A DNA stretch of 64,000 nucleotides from NCBI GenBank assembly GCA_004000515.1, contig CP034537.1, positions 6,276,001 through 6,340,000 of the forward strand, given 5' to 3'. Positions within the stretch are counted from its first letter, which is position 1, and each line of letters opens with the position of its first letter. Below, piece after piece: positions 59,943 to 64,000 of the stretch. The translations under genes and the position numbers were made by a program. Under the pieces are notes generated by a model, which saw nothing but the letters and a program-made list of their open reading frames with translations, ran no database searches and was not told where the DNA came from. This DNA comes from Pseudomonas poae (GTDB lineage Bacteria > Pseudomonadota > Gammaproteobacteria > Pseudomonadales > Pseudomonadaceae).

Positions 59943-60368
59943 CTAACGTTTGAACACCTGACTCAGGCATACCGGTACCGTGATCCCAACGATCTCGAAT
60001 ACCGATAACTGCACGGTCTCCCCCATATCCCAGAGGCGCACGCCCCATTTCGCACGGACGTCAAATTCCACACTGGTCAACACCGAAGGGCAGCCTTCAA
60101 TTACTCGCGACAGCGGCAAGTCAAAGCTCACTCGTTCAGCCTCAGGTTTGTATTGAGTGATTAACACCTTGCGCTCCGGCGTCCTGCCCCGACGTTGAGG
60201 TAACGTGCAGATTTCCCCTGCTGCCGGGCTGTACTCGGCGACGGCGACAAAACGAAATTGCGCCGGTAAATCCACCTCCAACGTAAAACTGTCAACCGGC
60301 TTGCTCGCACAACCAGCAAGCCCCGCCATTCCCAGTGCAACCAACACATTCAACCTTCGCCTACTCAT
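59943..60368 (-). CDS. Lipoprotein, possible immunity protein
   Basis: 141 residues. Signal peptide MSRRRLNVLVALGMAGLAGC with lipobox GLAGC. Mature part is beta-rich (FTLEVDLPAQFRFVAVAEYS, GETVQLSVFEIVGITVPVC). Position between adaptor and effector matches periplasmic lipoprotein immunity to T6SS lipases. Confidence 0.68.
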   Translation of the reverse strand: MSRRRLNVLVALGMAGLAGCASKPVDSFTLEVDLPAQFRFVAVAEYSPAAGEICTLPQRRGRTPERKVLITQYKPEAERVSFDLPLSRVIEGCPSVLTSVEFDVRAKWGVRLWDMGETVQLSVFEIVGITVPVCLSQVFKR

Positions 60369-61195
60369 CCTGTTCCCTCATCAAACGCCACTGTTTCACC
60401 ACTCGTTCAAAGTGGTCTCCCGACGCCTCTCCTGGCATCGGTTGCCACCGAATGACACTGCTGCGAGTAGCCTCCTCTAACCTTCGCACCACCAAAAACT
60501 CCAGTTGCGAAGGCTCCCGCCATTGCCAGGCATGGGCCTGCACCAGCACCTGGGTCAGCCAGACCCTCGGGTCCTGGAATTCCATCAATGCCGCCAGGTC
60601 TTCACTGTGCTCGGCCAGCAGGTAGCGCAGGACATTCGCGTGCAGGATGACGCTGGCGTGAGGGTTGGGGATGTTCAGCCAGGGAGCGGAGTCGGGCACT
60701 GGATAATCGCCGGGGCTCGGGTTGTCACGGCTGTGCCAACCGCCTTCATGCCAGTAGCACACGCTGATCAATGGCCCGAGGAATGCCGGCCAGTGCTCAG
60801 GTGCAAGATGGTTCAATGCGCGCGCCAGCGTGCGATTGTCGTGAAAACGGTACAACGCCGGATTATCCCGCGGCCCTACCAGCAATCGGTCGCGCCAGTG
60901 TCGAGTCACGCCCGCCAGGTCCTCGCTGGGTAAACTGCCCAGCCAGCCCCATTTGTCTCAGGTCGTTGCAAAGGTCGAGCAACCCGGGCTCGCTCATTTG
61001 TTGCAGCAGCACGATCATCGGGCCCGTCGTCTTCAGTTCCGCCACAACGGTCCCGGCATAGAAGCTGCAATATTGCGACACGGTGCGCACCTCCAGCAGC
61101 GATTGGCATACGTCGCTGTCACCCTCAAGAACCAGGCACAACCGGTGTCCAGCCTGTTGCTGCTGAGCCATCCATGGGTAGGGAAGAAGGTTCAT
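60361..61195 (-). CDS. DUF4123 T6SS adaptor protein (frameshifted)
   Basis: ATG 61195 overlaps the vgrG end. N-terminal LVLEGDSDVCQSLLEVRTVS; the second frame gives HWRDRLLVGPRDNPALYRFH DNR, the conserved DUF4123 end. Removing one T/A in the run 60952-60954 restores WGWLGSLPSEDL and 277 residues. DUF4123 proteins load effectors onto VgrG. Confidence 0.8.
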
Positions 61196-63198
61196 CAGGC
61201 GACCCTCCCATCACTGTCGCGACAGCCTTCGCATACCGGGCAAAAGTCTGCCCCCAGCAGCCTCGCCAAACCCATGATGGAGCCTTGCGCTGCACAGACG
61301 TTCTGCACAGCGGCAACCCGGGGATTCGCGAGCTGGGTAGATGACGGTAAACCGCCCAACGTAATAGGCCGGCTGCTGAAAATACCGCCCGCCTGGATGA
61401 CCAGATGCTCCCCGCCAGCCATGAGGCTCAGTTGTGCGCCAGCATCAATCACCAAGCTGGCACCGGACTTGAGGTGAAGCTGTTGCCCTGCCTCAACCAC
61501 CAGGGTTTGCCCCACGTGCGTGCGGCTATCGCCTTGTACATCCAGATAATCGCTCGCCCTGAGAACGACTTTACGGTCGCCAGCGATATAACGATGCTCC
61601 TCGTTCTCCAGGTGAACCGTGCTCAGGCCCCGGATGACTTCACGTCGCTGCCCTGCTACCTCAAGACGGCTGTCATGACCGACCTGTTGCTCCAGGTCGC
61701 GTTGCGCACGCAGGTAGATAAGCTCCTCGCCACGGCGGTCCTCCAGGTGCAGCTCGTTGGCGCCGGCGCCGCCCGGGCTGCTGCGACTTCTCAATACGCT
61801 GCGGGTCTTGTATCGGGGGTAACGGGTAGGCCGGTTGTTGCGATGCATTCGGCAGGCAACCGTTGATCAGAGGTTGGTCCGGGTCGCCTTCAAGGAAGGT
61901 GACCAATACTTCCATACCCACTCGCGGGGTCATCATGGCGCCAAAGCCGTCACCGGCCCAACCGGACGCGACCCGCACCCAGCAGCTGCTCTTGTCATCG
62001 TTCTTGTCCAGGCGGTCCCAGTGAAAGCGCACCTTCACTCGTCCGTATTTGTCACAGTGCACCTCCTCGCCGGCCGGCCCGGTGACCGTTGCGGTCTGGC
62101 TGCCGTTGATGGTCGGCTTGGGATGTTTAAGGGGCGGTCGATACGTTGCACGCCAGGGTGTGGCGGTGAACCGATTGCGATAGCCCTGGAATGTGTGAGC
62201 GTCGCAGTAGCCTCCTCCAACACCTGTGGTTGATAGCCCTCGTGACGTATCGAGGTGATCAGCCAAAGGTCGTTGCAGGCAGGATCTGGATGGTCGCGCA
62301 ACTCAAGGAAATGCCCACTGCGCAGGACCGCTAGATCACTCTTGCCCAACGCGCGAAAACGGTCGCTTTGATGGCGTTCCAGCCCCCGACGCGCCAGGCG
62401 CTGGCCTCGCGCACGGCCAGTAAAACCTGAGGGGTAGTGATAATCCTCAAGCGGTTCTGTCGAAACGGGCCCGGCGCTGTCTTGCAGGCGCAGCGAAGGG
62501 TGTTCGAAGTCATGATCCCGGCGCACTGTCTTTTGGCCGCGAGTAGCCAAGCGCACATCAAAACGCTGGATAACCTGCGTCTCGGCTTGCGGCCCACCCG
62601 CAGCGCAATAACGCTGCGCGGGCAACCGGCTAAAAACCGTCTGGTCGTCACCAAACACCAGCAGGTGAGCATCCTGGGTATGGCGAAAGTGATAATGAAT
62701 CCCCTCCTCTTCACACAGCCGCTGGATGAAATGCAGGTCGCTTTCGGCGTACTGCACGCAGAACGTTCGCGGTGGATAGACCACGGGGCCCAATTCAAAC
62801 ACATAGGCGTCAGCCAGAATGCCGTGGTGCTCAAGGACCTGCGCGATGATCTGCGGCACGCTGCGCTGCTGGAAGATCCGATGGTCCCGACGATAGGCGA
62901 GGCTGGCGAGCCGCGGCGCCAAGGTCAGGTGATAGCGGGTGAGCCGCCGCCCTGGATCATCCCGGCCAATGGCATGAACCACGCCATGCAAGCCTTCGTT
63001 CACCTCGCCGAAATCCAGGTAGGCGGGTTGATGAAGCAATGCCTCCAGGTCAAGGGCAGGGTTTTCACTGACCCACTGCACCTGGATGAAATACGGTTGA
63101 TCGAGGGCCTCACTGCCTTTAAAGGCAAGCACCTGAAAGTCGTTATTTACACCTGGAAGTACCAATTTGAAACGTGACGAAACAAACGCGCTATCCAT
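61195..63198 (-). CDS. vgrG: VgrG spike protein (two frameshifts)
   Basis: 667 residues after correction. N-terminal gp27-like half (MDSAFVSSRFKLVLPGVNND, RSVPQIIAQVLEHHGI, CVQYAESDLHFIQRLCEEEG), gp5-like OB part (DKYGRVKVRFHWDRLDKNDD, SCWVRVASGWAGDGFGAMMT, PRVGMEVLVTFLEGDPDQPL) and a beta-helix stem (RAQRDLEQQVGHDSRLEVAG, HVGQTLVVEAGQQLHLKSGA). Breaks at about 62203 (one base missing) and at the five-G run 61815-61819 (one extra). C-terminus ends with DFCPVCEGCRD. Confidence 0.9.
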
Positions 63199-63497
63199 CC
63201 GCTGTTACCCGCCATCCATTTTCCACACTGAAAGACTCTTATCGCTCAACTTGAATAAGTTGCCGAGAAAAAGTCGCCTGAACGCCACGAAGCTTAGCGA
63301 TTTCAGACAGGAATCGGCCGCCACAAAATAAAAAAGAAGTTTCGTACAAAGAAACTACAAATATCTTTTACTAAATCAAAGCTCACCGAACACCCACGGC
63401 TTAACAATAAGAAAGGCCCTACACCGACTTAGTATTTTAGAAACTTACTAATAGAGAATCAGCTGACACTAAGTTAAGCCGCCAGCCGTTTTAAAGT
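63199..63497. other. AT-rich intergenic region upstream of vgrG
   Basis: No gene. Clearly AT-richer than its surroundings, with a small hairpin AGTTTC/GAAACT (63338-63356) and A/T runs; it probably holds the vgrG promoter for minus-strand transcription. No clear -35/-10 pair could be fixed. Confidence 0.5.
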
Positions 63498-64000
63498 TCA
63501 CACTTGCAGACGCGCAGTCCCGAACAGGCTGACGCTCAGCAACGTCTCGCCTTGAGCAAGCAACCTCACCGGCGCAGTGCCGCCTGGCATCGTCACGGCG
63601 ACTTCGCCGGCCTCGACTAACCCGCGCGCCACGCCGCACAGGCCACCGCACTGGCGCTGGTCCCGGAAGACGCGGTGGGGCCCTCGCCGCGCTCGAACAC
63701 GCGGGCGATCACACGGTTGCTGGATTGCCGGGCAGCCCATTGCAAATTGACCCCAGCCCTGCAGGGCTGGCCACGGCCCATTAAGGGGTGCAAAGGCAAG
63801 CGCCTGTAGGGGTTCGAACAGTGGCGGTTGCTGCATTTGTTGATTGTCCGGCAATGCCGACGCTTGCTCGACCAGCGTCACACAATGAGGGTTACCCACC
63901 CGCACAAATTGGCTGCTGGCCCATTGCGGGTTGATCGCGGCCAGTTCGGTCACATGACTGAGCCCAACCCCGCCCAGGAGCGTTTGCTCCACGCCCTGTG
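63498..64000 (-). CDS. DapF-like epimerase, partial (frameshifted)
   Basis: Upstream part lies outside the window. RVGNPHCVTLVEQASALPDN matches the GNPH block of DapF-like folds. Two one-base corrections (near 63751-63754 and 63621-63623) give GVNLQWAARQSSNRVIARVF and GPTASSGTSASAVACAAWRA. Instead of the CGTG catalytic Cys of true DapF there is SSGTS, so it may be a related isomerase and not lysine biosynthesis. Confidence 0.72.
   Translation of the reverse strand, partial: QGVEQTLLGGVGLSHVTELAAINPQWASSQFVRVGNPHCVTLVEQASALPDNQQMQQPPLFEPLQALAFAPLNGPWPALQGWGQFAMGCPAIQQPCDRPRVRARRGPHRVFRDQRQCGGLCGVARGLVEAGEVAVTMPGGTAPVRLLAQGETLLSVSLFGTARLQV

Overview
The window is a Pseudomonas-type chromosome segment (GC-rich, fluorescens-group-like gene content) carrying most of a lambda-like siphovirus prophage (about 1-52,450) and, to its right, host genes (about 52,500-64,000). 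The prophage left end is outside the window.

Layout. 1-21,350, minus strand, reading right to left: small and large terminase, DUF4055 portal, Mu-F-like head protein, zinc-ribbon protein, scaffold, P22-type coat protein, an unusual lectin/SGNH-hydrolase protein, connectors, tail terminator, tail tube, gpG/gpT with a programmed -1 frameshift site, tape measure, gpM, gpL, gpK. Between gpT and the tape measure sits a roughly 3.8 kb island holding an immI-like switch (divergent Arc- and Mnt-type repressors, triplicate operators, a Bro-N antirepressor), a second KilA-N antirepressor and two small lipoproteins. 21,382-25,800: metallopeptidase, proteasome-like Ntn hydrolase, holin and small genes. 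25,860-29,800: Q-like protein, HNH-AP2 homing endonuclease, NinG, NinB and small genes. 29,802-33,602: nuclease, DnaB helicase, O-like initiator with iterons, cro. 33,700: cI repressor (plus strand), followed by a DUF6978-like/DUF1828 pair and a LexA-box-controlled DUF1654 gene. 36,650-52,450, plus strand: the early (PL-type) operon with RecT, a YqaJ exonuclease, many small zinc-ribbon genes, three minus-strand cassettes (two membrane-anchored), and an AlpA-type regulator at the right end. No integrase is visible.

Control logic. Matching 16-bp operators (RATACG-N4-CGTATY) overlap well-spaced promoters on both sides of cI: PR toward cro/O/DnaB and PL toward RecT. The late operon is punctuated by intrinsic terminators, which fits Q-type antitermination. 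A second, immI-like repressor/antirepressor circuit lies inside the tail operon.

Host part: queD, a Nudix hydrolase, a cytosine operon (codB, PucR-type regulator, codA), and on the minus strand a type VI secretion cluster (vgrG, DUF4123 adaptor, lipoproteins, lipase-type effector) and part of a DapF-like epimerase.

Data-quality warning. About 23 genes or gene parts, in both phage and host, are split by single-base indels, mostly in short homopolymers. The reading frames on both sides are otherwise conserved and the lengths become multiples of three after one correction. I read this as probable sequencing or assembly error and annotate such genes at full length, marking the break.
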